Source of the DNA: Planctomycetia bacterium
Lineage (GTDB): Bacteria; Planctomycetota; Planctomycetia; Pirellulales; Thermoguttaceae
Reading direction: 5' to 3'
DNA length: 64,000 bases
Assembly: GCA_030539295.1 (NCBI GenBank)
Contig: JAUNSJ010000005.1
Location: 113,821-177,820, forward strand
This document shows positions 26,498 to 35,253 of the stretch, piece by piece (within the stretch, counting starts at the first letter, position 1; each line of letters starts with the position of its first letter). The notes under the pieces are model-generated. The model was not told the DNA's origin. It saw nothing but the letters and a program-made list of their open reading frames with translations, and searched no databases. The position numbers and the translations under genes are program-made.

Positions 26498-26925
26498 CCT
26501 TGAAAAACAAACCGTCTGTCAGGCGTCAACCGGACGACATATGGATTAAAAAATAAATTATCGTTTTGTATTTGTCAGGAGAGCCGGAATCGGTGCCCGT
26601 TCTCCGCAAGGCTACTTCGCCCCAAATACACCATATTATTATCATGGAAAGACCGGGTTTTGTCGAGCCCCCCTTGTTTGTGAATCTGGAGAATTTGTCA
26701 TTTATTTTTACCACACTGCCCCTAAAAGTCGTACCTTCTCCACGTTTCCGCCCGTTTTCCTTGCCTTTCCCTCTTCTTTTGTTACCGGTCGCCGTCCTCT
26801 GGCGGGCAAAAAAATTTTTTTCTTCCCGCGAAACCTTTCTCCGCCGCCCGGGTTTAATCTTCTAAAGAAACGACAGATCTGTCCAAAGTCCGCAACAAAA
26901 ATCAACAAGAAACAGGAGAATGAAA
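26498..26925. other. Intergenic region between divergent metallophosphoesterase and EF-hand genes
   Basis: A possible minus-strand promoter reads TCGACA then 17 bp then GATAAT (about 26675 to 26640), serving the metallophosphoesterase-yidC unit. The right part is pyrimidine-rich and leads into the AGGAG before 26926. No plus-strand promoter stands out and no gene was recognised. Confidence 0.4.
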
Positions 26926-27618
26926 ATGAAACGCTTCCTTTCCGTATGCACCGCGTCTCTGTTTGCCTCGGTTTGCACATTCGGTCTCGCCCAGGAGCCG
27001 GCCCCGGCACCAGATGCCCCTGCCGACGCCCAGCCCGCTGCCCAGGCGGAAAACGCGCCCGCCAAACCCAAACAGGGCGACTTTAAGAAGAATCGCCCCG
27101 GGAAACGCCCCGAATTCCAGGGCGAACGGCACGGACATCAAGGCGAACGCCATGGTCATGCCGGCCACCACGACGGTATGCGACCGGGCGGCCCTCGCGA
27201 AGGCATGGGTCCCGACTCCAAGGGCTGTGTTAATAAGGACAGCTGTCCTTTCCGCGACGGAAAACCGCAATTCGATAAGGACGGCGACCGACCGCGTCCG
27301 CCCCGGCCTGAAGGCTGCCCCTATGCTAAAGACGGCAAACGACCGGAGCGCCCCAATTTCGGACCTCAACCGCCTCGCCCTCACTTCCCGCGACCGCCCT
27401 TCGTTCAGGAAAATGGCGATGTGATTATTGACGACGCGATTGCCTTTATGAAGAAACTCGACAAGAACGAAGACGGTACCATAACCAAGGAAGAGTTCCG
27501 CGAAAGCTTCGAAGAATTCCGCAACGCCCAAAAGGCCGCCGATGAAGAACAGCCCGCCCCGGAAGAAGCTCAAAATATCATTCCGGAACCGGAAGTTACG
27601 CCCGCTCCTGCCGAGTAA
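26926..27618 (+). CDS. Secreted His/Pro-rich EF-hand protein
   Basis: A 230-residue protein with a signal peptide (FLSVCTASLFASVCTFGLAQ). An Ala/Pro-rich linker follows, then a Gly/His/Arg-rich part with a double GERHGHQ/GERHGHA repeat, then two similar cysteine-containing blocks (SCPFRDGKPQFDKDGDRP and GCPYAKDGKRPERP). One EF-hand calcium loop (DKNEDGTITKEEF) sits near residue 182, and the C-terminus is acidic and proline-rich. ATG 26926 is chosen over 26920 because AGGAG is then 7 bp away. It probably binds calcium or transition metals outside the cytoplasm; the function is unknown. It stands alone with a terminator downstream. Confidence 0.75.
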   Translation: MKRFLSVCTASLFASVCTFGLAQEPAPAPDAPADAQPAAQAENAPAKPKQGDFKKNRPGKRPEFQGERHGHQGERHGHAGHHDGMRPGGPREGMGPDSKGCVNKDSCPFRDGKPQFDKDGDRPRPPRPEGCPYAKDGKRPERPNFGPQPPRPHFPRPPFVQENGDVIIDDAIAFMKKLDKNEDGTITKEEFRESFEEFRNAQKAADEEQPAPEEAQNIIPEPEVTPAPAE

Positions 27619-27779
27619 GAGAGTCTCTTGCGTCGTACGTTTTCAACTCAAAAAGAATACGCGTTACGAGACAGAAAACGATCATTGCGGCAAAAGAGCA
27701 ACGCATCCCACCCGGGGAAAGATTTGTCGCCGTTCGGCCCAACCTTTCTCCGGGTCCCCCCTTAAGGTGAGTCGTGGCC

Positions 27780-27808
27780 TGTGGTGAAATAAACGGGGTT
27801 TCACCACA
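27780..27808. terminator. Hairpin downstream of the EF-hand gene
   Basis: TGTGGTGAAA...TTTCACCAC forms a 9 bp stem; no T-run follows, so it may add to the terminator 7 bp further on. Confidence 0.45.
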
Positions 27809-27814
27809 ACCACG

Positions 27815-27857
27815 AGACGTCCGGCCCGAAGTGATTCGGCGTCGGGCGTCTTTTTTT
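27815..27857 (+). terminator. Rho-independent terminator
   Basis: An AGACG...CCGAA / TTCGG...CGTCT stem closes over a GTGA loop and is followed by seven T at 27851-27857. It ends transcription from the EF-hand gene before the opposing lipoprotein gene. Confidence 0.75.
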
Positions 27858-27882
27858 ATCGCCGATCTTTTCTATGGCCCCT

Positions 27883-28485
27883 CTACCATCGACTTTCCGG
27901 TTTATTGAACGGGACTTTCTTACTCATCATGGAGTATTTTTCACCGGGCCAAGGATAAACAAGCTGTTTGGAGTCTCGGTCTTCCCACTGGTGCATTGTT
28001 GCTTTCAGTTCAACGTCGTCGGAGATTTTTTCGCCTCCTTTGGTCAAGGCAATTTTTGCGCTATCGAAGCTTGCCAGTTTCGGCATTTTTTCCGGGTCAA
28101 TTTTGCAATCGGCTCCGTAACTGACCAGGTCTGGATTAGGCGACCCCCAATCGGACAAAGGATATTCCTTCGAATATTCGCCAAGAGTCAGCAGGACACC
28201 ATCGGCTTCCGGCTCGGCACCAACGTAAATGAGCGTTACCAGACTGAACGGACTTTCATTATTCAACTCCGTTTGAACGGCACAAAAAGCGATTTTTGGC
28301 TTTCGTATTGTGTCGGAGCGTTCCCCCTTAAGCAGTTTACTGACGCAGCCGGGCATATACCCATCGGAGGCTTTATTCAGCGACGCCGTCTTGCGAATTT
28401 TTTTCGTTAGTTGCGGGTTCGCGTCGCATCCGCAAAGAATCATAACCATAGCTGCACAAACGAGATACCAGTTCAGTCTGTTCAT
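27883..28485 (-). CDS. Putative lipoprotein of unknown function
   Basis: A 200-residue protein with a lipoprotein signal (LCGC, Cys 20). It contains three further cysteines (GYMPGCVSK, AFCAVQT and GADCKID), a LVTLIYVGAEPEADGVLLTLG strand region, and a C-terminal end rich in Lys, Ser and Pro. I do not recognise the family. The ATG has an AGGAG SD and the gene has its own consensus promoter at 28672-28700, so it is likely expressed as a single gene. Confidence 0.7.
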   Translation of the reverse strand: MNRLNWYLVCAAMVMILCGCDANPQLTKKIRKTASLNKASDGYMPGCVSKLLKGERSDTIRKPKIAFCAVQTELNNESPFSLVTLIYVGAEPEADGVLLTLGEYSKEYPLSDWGSPNPDLVSYGADCKIDPEKMPKLASFDSAKIALTKGGEKISDDVELKATMHQWEDRDSKQLVYPWPGEKYSMMSKKVPFNKPESRW

Positions 28486-28671
28486 TCAGGGACTCCTGTT
28501 GCGTCTGACTCCGTTTCCCGCTCTGAACGAAGTGGATTAACAAGGCCCGGTGGCCGCAGACAAACCACACGAATTGCGAGCGGAATGCGGGCAAAAGGAA
28601 ACGAAAACCGTTTTCTCAACCCTCACAAATTCAGTGTGTTGCGTTTCACCGTACTAATTTTTAATGCTTGA

Positions 28672-28700
28672 ATTATAAACCTTGGTTTTTCCCTTGTCAA
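28672..28700 (-). promoter_or_regulatory. Consensus promoter of the 27883-28485 lipoprotein gene
   Basis: TTGACA (28700-28695) and TATAAT (28677-28672) with a 17 bp spacer, a full sigma-70 consensus, about 190 bp before the start codon. Confidence 0.8.
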
Positions 28701-28734
28701 CCGGGAGACCCGCGTGCCAAATTTTCCGGGGTGC

Positions 28735-29345
28735 TGCCGTGATAAGATCGCGAAGGCCTGCTCGCCAAGGCCCGACCCAGCAAGAACGAAAACGGAAGCC
28801 CAGCACCGCCAATCTGCGATGGATTCGCCCTAACGCCATCACAACCAAGAACCGGCGGCCTGTAAGGCCAGCACATCATAGCCCGGGGCAAGGGAGCGCA
28901 GCGACCGGCGCCCCGGGTTTGCGGTTGAAAATTAACATCGCCCTGTAAGGGCAGCACAAACAGCGGCGGTGCCTTTTATTGTGGGCCTGTGTTGCCCTTA
29001 CAGGGCGTGGTTTTATGAGGATATCGTGTACCCGGGGAACGTCGAAATACGTCGTATTTCTCCTTACCCCGGGCTAGGTTGTGCTGGCCTTACAGGCCGC
29101 CGCGTAATGGCGGTGACGGGTAAATGGCGAACCGATTGCGTGCTGGCAATGAGGGGGTTCCGTTTTCGCCGTTGCCGGGTCGGGCCGTTGTTGTCTGGTT
29201 CCCGACCTGGCAAGCAGTCGGGAACGGCCGCCGGTGAATGGCGGTGATGGGGCAATGGCGAACCAATTGCAAATGGGCGGTGATGGGTTCCGTTTTCGTC
29301 GTTGCGGGCCGGGCCCTGCAAGCAGGCCCGACCTGGGCATCATAG
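28735..29345. repeat. Large cluster of dispersed palindromic repeats
   Basis: About 600 bp without a gene. Modules: GGCCTGTAAGGCC with AGCACA (about 28859-28876) and its reverse complement (about 29081-29098); CCCTGTAAGGG with CAGCACA (about 28942-28959) and its reverse complement (about 28991-29008); CCCGGG-flanked arms; two inverted GGTTCCGTTTTCG.CGTTG segments; and a TTCCCGACCTGG...CAGTCGGGAA hairpin (29199-29224). The block looks like several nested copies in both orientations. Confidence 0.75.
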
Positions 29346-29400
29346 AAAATTCCAACTTTTATGATTTCTTTCACTTTTTTCCTTTGTCTGCCTGTTGCCC

Positions 29401-29428
29401 TTGCAGAGAATGAAAAAGTGGGTAAAAT
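29401..29428 (+). promoter_or_regulatory. Candidate purM promoter
   Basis: TTGCAG (29401-29406) and TAAAAT (29423-29428), 16 bp spacer, 55 bp before the start. The same TTGCA-16 bp-TANAAT form is seen before gap and trmL. Confidence 0.6.
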
Positions 29429-29482
29429 TGACGGTATTGGATTTTGGGTGCCTGGAAAGCAGAACCGAGACAGGAAAATAAG

Positions 29483-30508
29483 ATGGCAAAAGCAACGTAC
29501 AAGACGGCGGGTGTTGACCTCGATATATATGCCGACTCAATGGCTCGTCTACCGAAATTAATGACGAAAACGTTTTCACCCCAGGTCATGAGACTTGACG
29601 GTGGGTTCGCCGGTCTGTTCGCACTGAATGGCCCGGCGCGGCAGTATAGCGACCCTGTTCTGGTAAGCTGTACCGACGGCGTTGGTACGAAACTGAAAAT
29701 TGCTGTTGCGGCGAATCGTCACGATACGGTCGGAATCGATCTGGTCGCGATGTGTGTTAACGACGCGATCTGCTGCGGTGCCCGGCCGGTGATCTTTCTG
29801 GATTACGTGGCTATGTCGAAAGACGACCCGGTCTTGCTGGAGCAGATTGTAACCGGAATATCAAGTGCGTGCCAGGAAACCGGCTGTGCTCTGATCGGTG
29901 GCGAAACGGCCATCTTGCCCGATATGTACCAGAGCGGGGAATACGATCTGGCCGGCTTCTGTGTTGGCGTTGCGGAACGGTCTGAAATTATTGACGGTAA
30001 AGCGATTCGCAAAGGCGACTCCCTGCTGGGCGTGGCCTCAAGCGGCTGTCATTCGAACGGATTCAGTCTGGTGCGACAGGCCGTCTTTGAACTGGGCGGC
30101 TATAAGGTAAGCGATCCGGTCCCGGAACTGGGCGGAAAAACGGTTGGCGAACTTTTGTTAACTCCGACGCGGCTGTACGTACGTCCGGTCCTCGACCTGC
30201 TGGCGAAATACGGAGCGAACGACGGCATACGCGGAATAGCGCACATAACCGGCGGCGGACTGGTGGAAAATCTTTCCCGCATTCTTCCGCAAGATTGCGT
30301 GCCGGCCATAGAAAAGGGGAGCTGGCCGGTACCTCCGGTCTTTGACTGGATTGCCCGACTTGGCGAAATAGACGAGGCGGAAATGGCGCGCGTCTTTAAT
30401 TGCGGACTTGGACTGGTTCTCGTTCTGCGGCCCGATGTGGCAGCGGACGTGGCCGCCTCGCTCGCCGCGATGGGCCTGGACTGCTATCCCATTGGCAAAA
30501 TCGCGTAG
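29483..30508 (+). CDS. purM: Phosphoribosylformylglycinamidine cyclo-ligase
   Basis: AIR synthase, the fifth step of de novo purine synthesis (ATP-driven ring closure of FGAM). 341 residues, the normal size. Family motifs: YKTAGVDLD near the N-terminus, VSCTDGVGTKLKIA, VGIDLVAMCVNDAICCGARPVIFLDY, ALIGGETAILPDMY, and GVASSGCHSNGFSLVR. The C-terminus has HITGGGLVENLSRILP. ATG 29483 has an AGGAAA SD; an in-frame upstream start at 29444 has none. No other pur gene is nearby. Confidence 0.96.
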   Translation: MAKATYKTAGVDLDIYADSMARLPKLMTKTFSPQVMRLDGGFAGLFALNGPARQYSDPVLVSCTDGVGTKLKIAVAANRHDTVGIDLVAMCVNDAICCGARPVIFLDYVAMSKDDPVLLEQIVTGISSACQETGCALIGGETAILPDMYQSGEYDLAGFCVGVAERSEIIDGKAIRKGDSLLGVASSGCHSNGFSLVRQAVFELGGYKVSDPVPELGGKTVGELLLTPTRLYVRPVLDLLAKYGANDGIRGIAHITGGGLVENLSRILPQDCVPAIEKGSWPVPPVFDWIARLGEIDEAEMARVFNCGLGLVLVLRPDVAADVAASLAAMGLDCYPIGKIA

Positions 30509-30633
30509 TGCCTGCCGGACCTCAATACAAAAAAATGAACAATTAAAAAAGTACTGTGTGCAAAAAACACAATTACAAAAAGTACAAAATAAAATATTTC
30601 GCATAAACCATCAGCAAAGAACAAGGAGCTGTT

Positions 30634-31746
30634 ATGTACGAGCAATGGCTGTCGTCGCGATCCCAGGCGTTTGATTCCTCGGGGATTCGTAAAGTATTCG
30701 ATTTGGGGGCCAAACTGTCCGACCCGATCAATCTATCCATAGGACAGCCTGATTTTGACATGCCGGCCGATGCACGTAGCGCGGCCATAGAAGCGATTAA
30801 CAGTCGTCGAAGTGGTTATACGCCCACGCAGGGTCTGGCGCCACTCCTGGCCACACTGCAAGAGCGTCTGGATAAGAAGTTCCATTCCCAAGGCGGCCAT
30901 CGCGTCTTTACGACCAGCGGAACCAGTGGCGGTCTCCTCCTGGCGGCACTGGCGTTTGTGAATCCGGGCGACGAAGTCATTCTGTTCGATCCGTATTTCG
31001 TTATGTATGAAGCGTTGGTCAAGATGGTCGGCGGCGTGCCGGTTTTAATCGATACGTATCCCGACTTTACTTATGACGTTGACAAAGTGGCAGCGGCCAT
31101 AACGCCCAAGACGAAAATGATTCTGTTCAACTCACCGGCCAATCCGACGGGTCACGTTGCAACCCGCGATGAGGTTAAGGCCATTGCTGAACTGGCACGC
31201 GATAAGAATATTATGCTCGTAAGCGATGAAATTTACGAACAGTTCTGCCATACGGAATTCGTTTCGCCCGCGGCGTATAATCCGGACACACTCGTTCTCG
31301 GCGGCTATAGCAAATCGCACGGTATGCCCGGCTGGCGAGTCGGGTTCGCCTACGGGCCGGCCCCGGTTATTGAAGTCATGCTCAAATTCCAGCAGTACAC
31401 GTTCGTCTGCTCACCCCAGGTTTCGCAATGGGCCATTCTCGGCGCGTTGGATACCGATATGTCAACGGAAATCGCCAACTATCGGCGTAAGCGCGACATG
31501 CTGCTCGACGGCCTTTCCGACCTGTACGAAATCGCGCGGCCGGAAGGGGCCTTCTACATGTTCCCGAAAGCCCCGTGGGGAACTTCGTCCGAATTCGTCG
31601 AGAAAGCCATTAACGAATATTCACTGCTCATTATCCCAGGTAACGTGTTCAGTGCCCGGGATACACATTTTCGCATTTCCTACGCCGCTAGCGACGCAAC
31701 CATTGAACGTGGTATCGATGCGCTTCGCAAGCTGGCCAAACGCTAA
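30634..31746 (+). CDS. PLP-dependent aminotransferase, class I/II (aspartate/aromatic type)
   Basis: A 370-residue fold-type I aminotransferase. LSIGQPDFDMP begins the substrate-binding region, NSPANPTGHVATRDE carries the conserved asparagine, VSDEIYEQF the cofactor aspartate, and GYSKSHGMPGWRVGFAYGP the Schiff-base lysine (near residue 231). Family members use aspartate, alanine or aromatic amino acids; the substrate is not clear. An AAGGAG SD precedes ATG 30634. It lies 125 bp after purM and 44 bp before argG, so an argG link through aspartate supply is possible. Confidence 0.9.
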   Translation: MYEQWLSSRSQAFDSSGIRKVFDLGAKLSDPINLSIGQPDFDMPADARSAAIEAINSRRSGYTPTQGLAPLLATLQERLDKKFHSQGGHRVFTTSGTSGGLLLAALAFVNPGDEVILFDPYFVMYEALVKMVGGVPVLIDTYPDFTYDVDKVAAAITPKTKMILFNSPANPTGHVATRDEVKAIAELARDKNIMLVSDEIYEQFCHTEFVSPAAYNPDTLVLGGYSKSHGMPGWRVGFAYGPAPVIEVMLKFQQYTFVCSPQVSQWAILGALDTDMSTEIANYRRKRDMLLDGLSDLYEIARPEGAFYMFPKAPWGTSSEFVEKAINEYSLLIIPGNVFSARDTHFRISYAASDATIERGIDALRKLAKR

Positions 31747-31790
31747 TTCCGTTACCAACACCACCAATCGATTTGGGAGAATCATTAATC

Positions 31791-33008
31791 ATGACCAAGA
31801 AGAAAGCTGTACTCGCCTACTCCGGCGGACTTGACACCTCCGTTATTCTCGGATGGCTTATGGATAAAGGCTATGAAGTCCACGCCGTTTATATCGACCT
31901 CGGACAGCCTTGTGAAGATCGACTCGCGATCCGCAAAAAGGCGGAAGATATTGGCGCCGCTTCGGTGCGATTCATTGACGTTCAGGAAGAAGTCTGTCGC
32001 GACTTCGCCTTTCCCATGCTGCAGTGGCAGGCGAAATATGAGGCCGTCTACCTGCTCGGAACCTCTATTGCCCGTCCGCTCATTTCCAAAAAGATTGTCG
32101 AAGTCGCACACGAAGTAGGCGCAACCGCGTTCGCGCACGGTGCCACCGGTAAAGGCAACGACCAATGCCGATTCCAGTTGGCCGCGGAAGAACTCGACCC
32201 GAATATCGAAATCATTGCCCCGTGGCGTATCGATGAATTCCGCGCACTGTTCCCCGGGCGAACGGAAATGATCGACTATTGCAAAGAAAAGAATATTCCC
32301 GTTAAGGCCTCTATTGCCAAGCCGTATTCCTCCGATGAAAATTGCCTGCACATAAGCTACGAAGCCGGTAAGTTGGAAAGTATGGACATCTGCGGTCTGG
32401 ACCTCGTCGAGTTCGGTATGTGTGTGCGTCCGGAAGATGCGCCCGAGACGCCCGAAAAAGTCACAATCGATTTCGAATCCGGTGTGCCGATTGCCGTTAA
32501 TGGCAAGCGTATGGGCGCCTACGAAGTGGTCAAGAGTCTGAACGAAATTGGTGGCCGCAATGGTATCGGGATTATCGATATGGTGGAGAACCGGTTCGTC
32601 GGCATGAAGAGCCGCGGCGTCTATGAAGCGCCTGGTATGACACTGCTGTACGACGCCCATCGGTACGTTGAGCAGCTGACCCTCGACCGCGACCTGACGC
32701 ATCTTCGCGACCGCCTCGCTCCGGAAGTGGCCGAAATGGTTTACTACGGCTTTTGGTACTGTGCGAAAATGGACGCTCTGCTCGCCTTTATTAAACAGGC
32801 ACAAAAACCCGTTACCGGCAGTGTGACCCTGCGGTTGTACAAGGGCAATATCATCGTGGAAGAGCGGACCAGTCCGAACTCGCTCTACGACGAAGGAATC
32901 GCCACCATGGAAGGCGGAAACGCGTACAATCAGAACGACGCCACCGGCTTCCTGCGTATACAGGGACTGCCCGGCCGCGTTCAGGCCAAAGTTCGACCGC
33001 GTCGTTAA
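31791..33008 (+). CDS. argG: Argininosuccinate synthase
   Basis: Joins citrulline and aspartate with ATP in arginine biosynthesis. 405 residues, normal for the family. The PP-loop AYSGGLDTSVILGWL is at the N-terminus, GATGKGNDQCRFQ is the citrulline/ATP site, and NCLHISYEAGKLE and YEAPGMTLLYDAHRYVEQL are conserved. ATG 31791 is chosen because the protein then begins right before the PP-loop; GGGAG lies 10 bp upstream. A strong terminator follows, so argG ends this transcription unit. Confidence 0.97.
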   Translation: MTKKKAVLAYSGGLDTSVILGWLMDKGYEVHAVYIDLGQPCEDRLAIRKKAEDIGAASVRFIDVQEEVCRDFAFPMLQWQAKYEAVYLLGTSIARPLISKKIVEVAHEVGATAFAHGATGKGNDQCRFQLAAEELDPNIEIIAPWRIDEFRALFPGRTEMIDYCKEKNIPVKASIAKPYSSDENCLHISYEAGKLESMDICGLDLVEFGMCVRPEDAPETPEKVTIDFESGVPIAVNGKRMGAYEVVKSLNEIGGRNGIGIIDMVENRFVGMKSRGVYEAPGMTLLYDAHRYVEQLTLDRDLTHLRDRLAPEVAEMVYYGFWYCAKMDALLAFIKQAQKPVTGSVTLRLYKGNIIVEERTSPNSLYDEGIATMEGGNAYNQNDATGFLRIQGLPGRVQAKVRPRR

Positions 33009-33043
33009 TCGTATTTAACGAAAAACAAAAAAACAGGATTTTT

Positions 33044-33091
33044 ATCCGTCACTTGACCCATTGCGATTAAGTGACGGATAGACTGTTTTTT
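33044..33091 (+). terminator. Rho-independent terminator after argG
   Basis: Perfect 11 bp stem ATCCGTCACTT / AAGTGACGGAT (33044-33054, 33069-33079) and TTTTTT from 33086. Matching A-runs upstream could make it bidirectional. Confidence 0.88.
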
Positions 33092-33166
33092 GCAATTTTA
33101 CACAAATACAGAATTTAATACCTACTGCCGCCATTTCTCGTAGAAGAATACTCATGGAGTCGACCT

Positions 33167-33706
33167 GTGGCCCTTACCGAAGTAACGTTAGATAGCGACT
33201 CGCTTACTTTTAACGCGGCGCACCTGTTGACCTTTTCCGGACCGGTATCCAGTACAGGCGAGGCGGAAAGCGTAACCGTGGAACCGTTGCACGGGCACGA
33301 TTTTCGCGTTCGCGTCTCTCTGCTTGGCCCACTCAACGACGATAAAACCGTGATTGACTTCATAGCCTTTCGCGAAATCCTACTTGCTCTGCTGCTGGAG
33401 TTTCATCACAAAACCCTTCTGCCGCGAAGGAATCCGTTTCTCACGATCACCACACAAGGCAAAAACAGAATCATCAAAGTCGCGCACAAATCGCAGGCGG
33501 GAAAAACCTGGTCGCTGCCGCGTACTGATTCCCTTCTCCTGCCTGTGGTCAATGTTACAACGGAAGAGCTTGCCATGCTGCTGGCAAAACGTCTTTTTAA
33601 GTCGCTGGTCGACAGGAATCTGCTGCCGCACCCCGACAAAGATTATTGGCTGACGCTTGAACTGGAGGAGTCGCCCGGCTGCTCCGCTTGCGTCGCGGTT
33701 CCCTGA
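33167..33706 (+). CDS. 6-pyruvoyl-tetrahydropterin synthase / QueD family protein
   Basis: A 179-residue T-fold protein. Zinc ligands are visible in FNAAH (residue ~17) and EPLHGHDFRV (~43-46). TVIDF is conserved, and ESPGCSACV near the end contains the pterin-anchoring glutamate and GC.A motif. The catalytic cysteine expected shortly before the LHGH motif in QueD/PTPS is not present, and the usual LDH motif reads FHHKTLLP, so the activity may differ from standard CPH4 or PTP synthases. GTG 33167 has a GGAG SD. Its 3' end overlaps the converging repeat-protein gene by 64 bp. No other queuosine or folate gene is nearby. Confidence 0.78.
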   Translation: MALTEVTLDSDSLTFNAAHLLTFSGPVSSTGEAESVTVEPLHGHDFRVRVSLLGPLNDDKTVIDFIAFREILLALLLEFHHKTLLPRRNPFLTITTQGKNRIIKVAHKSQAGKTWSLPRTDSLLLPVVNVTTEELAMLLAKRLFKSLVDRNLLPHPDKDYWLTLELEESPGCSACVAVP

Positions 33707-35253
33707 AACAGGCCCAAATGCCGGTAATAGACTTCCAGGCAAAGAATGGAAAGGGCCGTAACATAGAGCCGTCCGCCGGCGGTCCGATAGTCGTCGTATT
33801 CCGGATTCCAGCTCCCGGCCTCGGTGTGGTTCGCCGGCTCCTGCATGCCAGGGAGATTCTCGCACATGGCACGATTCCAGGTGCGCCACTGCTTCGAGAA
33901 CGGACCCAAATGCTTGAGCATCATGGTCGTACTGTACCAGCCATACACATTTTGTGAATACGTTTTTTTTGTACCAGGCACATCGCTCTCTTGTGTATCC
34001 TCGTCCGGAGTCGGCTTGTGTATCAGGTTGTCCGGCTGAATGAGGAGATCGGCGCCTTTAACGAGGGCCGGATTCATGCGGTCCCAGCCGAGATAGAGCC
34101 GGCAGAGGAGACCCGTAGCCGTCATGGACGTGCGTGTCTCCTCCAAGCGGTCATTGGCCTTGCGATACGCATACTGACTCCCATCGTCCCAGGCAACGCG
34201 ATCCAAAAAAGTTGTAATTCGTGTCAAGGTTTCCGGCTGAACGGACAGACCTGCCATTCGCGCCGTCTGCAATGCCATAAGACACCAGCCGGTTACCGAC
34301 AGGTCGCTGTCACTACCAGGGACATAGCGCCATCCCCCCTGTTCCGTCTGATTCTCTTCCAGATAGGCAATGGCTTTCCGGGCCTTGTATTTCAGAGGCT
34401 CCAGATCCGTTCCGTTTCCCAGCCGCGACTCCATACCAATCAATTCACACAAGGCAATAGTGCAAATAGCGTGCGTATAAAAGTGGTCGTTTTGCGAGGA
34501 ATTTTCCTGATAGAACAGACCGCTATTCTGCTGCTGCTTTAAAAGCCAGCTCCAGCCGCGACGCACAACGTTTGTATGTTCCCCTGCACTGACCGTGTGT
34601 CCGTCCCCGAGAAAAGCGAGCAACGCCATACCGGTCGCCGCCACCCGGTTCTCCGGTATGGCGTTCATCGACCCGTCCGAAAAAGGACCTTTCAGACTCC
34701 AGGAACCGGTCTTACGGTCCTGCTGTTTGACCAGCCATCGCAAGCCGGCGGCCACCGCGTCCTGCGTCAGTTTATTACCACCATATTTCGCTATCAGGTC
34801 ATTCTTCGTGCCAGGGTCCGTCCGCCCGGAAAGCAAATCCTGAATATCCGTGCGTGAGGAATCGTATAGGACGCCTGGCGCATCGTCGCGAAACGGCAAT
34901 TCCTGCTCCGGCTCCATAACAATCATCGTATCGATGCGGGCCTCCTCCGGAATCTCAATCGCGTACTCCGGACCTTCCGTCGGATTAATATTGCCTTCAT
35001 CGGTGGTCAGGATTTCCAATTGGTCGCCTAACTGGTCGCTAAAAACAGCGTCGATCTGCAGCTCGGTCTTATCCGAGGGAAAGAGCACCAGAGCCAGAAT
35101 AATCATAATGACAATATGCACGGAAAAGCTGAGAAGCCAGGACAGGACCTTCTGCAAGGGAGAGACATGTTCCGCGTCCGGAGTCAAAGCGAGCGACGGC
35201 TCCGCTTCCGGGTTACTTCGCGAATTCCTATTCTTATCTCTAGCGTTTGCCAT
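33643..35253 (-). CDS. Prenyltransferase/squalene-cyclase repeat protein, membrane anchored
   Basis: A 536-residue protein with a charged N-terminal segment, one transmembrane helix at ~34-56 (WLLSFSVHIVIMIILALVLF), then an alpha/alpha-barrel repeat region with QQDRKTGSW, QQQNSGLF and TEQGGWRYVPGSDSDLSVTGW repeats. This domain is common in planctomycete proteins of unknown function; the DxDD catalytic motif of squalene cyclases is replaced by SDSD, so a cyclase role is uncertain. ATG 35253 overlaps the crotonase stop by 14 bp and has a GGGAG SD inside that gene; the pair is translationally coupled. Confidence 0.83.
   Translation of the reverse strand: MANARDKNRNSRSNPEAEPSLALTPDAEHVSPLQKVLSWLLSFSVHIVIMIILALVLFPSDKTELQIDAVFSDQLGDQLEILTTDEGNINPTEGPEYAIEIPEEARIDTMIVMEPEQELPFRDDAPGVLYDSSRTDIQDLLSGRTDPGTKNDLIAKYGGNKLTQDAVAAGLRWLVKQQDRKTGSWSLKGPFSDGSMNAIPENRVAATGMALLAFLGDGHTVSAGEHTNVVRRGWSWLLKQQQNSGLFYQENSSQNDHFYTHAICTIALCELIGMESRLGNGTDLEPLKYKARKAIAYLEENQTEQGGWRYVPGSDSDLSVTGWCLMALQTARMAGLSVQPETLTRITTFLDRVAWDDGSQYAYRKANDRLEETRTSMTATGLLCRLYLGWDRMNPALVKGADLLIQPDNLIHKPTPDEDTQESDVPGTKKTYSQNVYGWYSTTMMLKHLGPFSKQWRTWNRAMCENLPGMQEPANHTEAGSWNPEYDDYRTAGGRLYVTALSILCLEVYYRHLGLFQGTATQAEQPGDSSSSSVSQ

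Noticed and set aside
28735..29345. CRISPR-like array or tRNA cluster
   Set aside because: Repeats are not evenly spaced and occur in both orientations, with no spacers; no cloverleaf or TTCGA arm was found.
28486..29482. Several short open frames in the 28.5-29.5 kb gap
   Set aside because: They run through palindromic repeats in all frames, lack SD sites and have no protein features.
31785..32804. 339-codon frame opposite argG
   Set aside because: Shadow of argG; no homology features.
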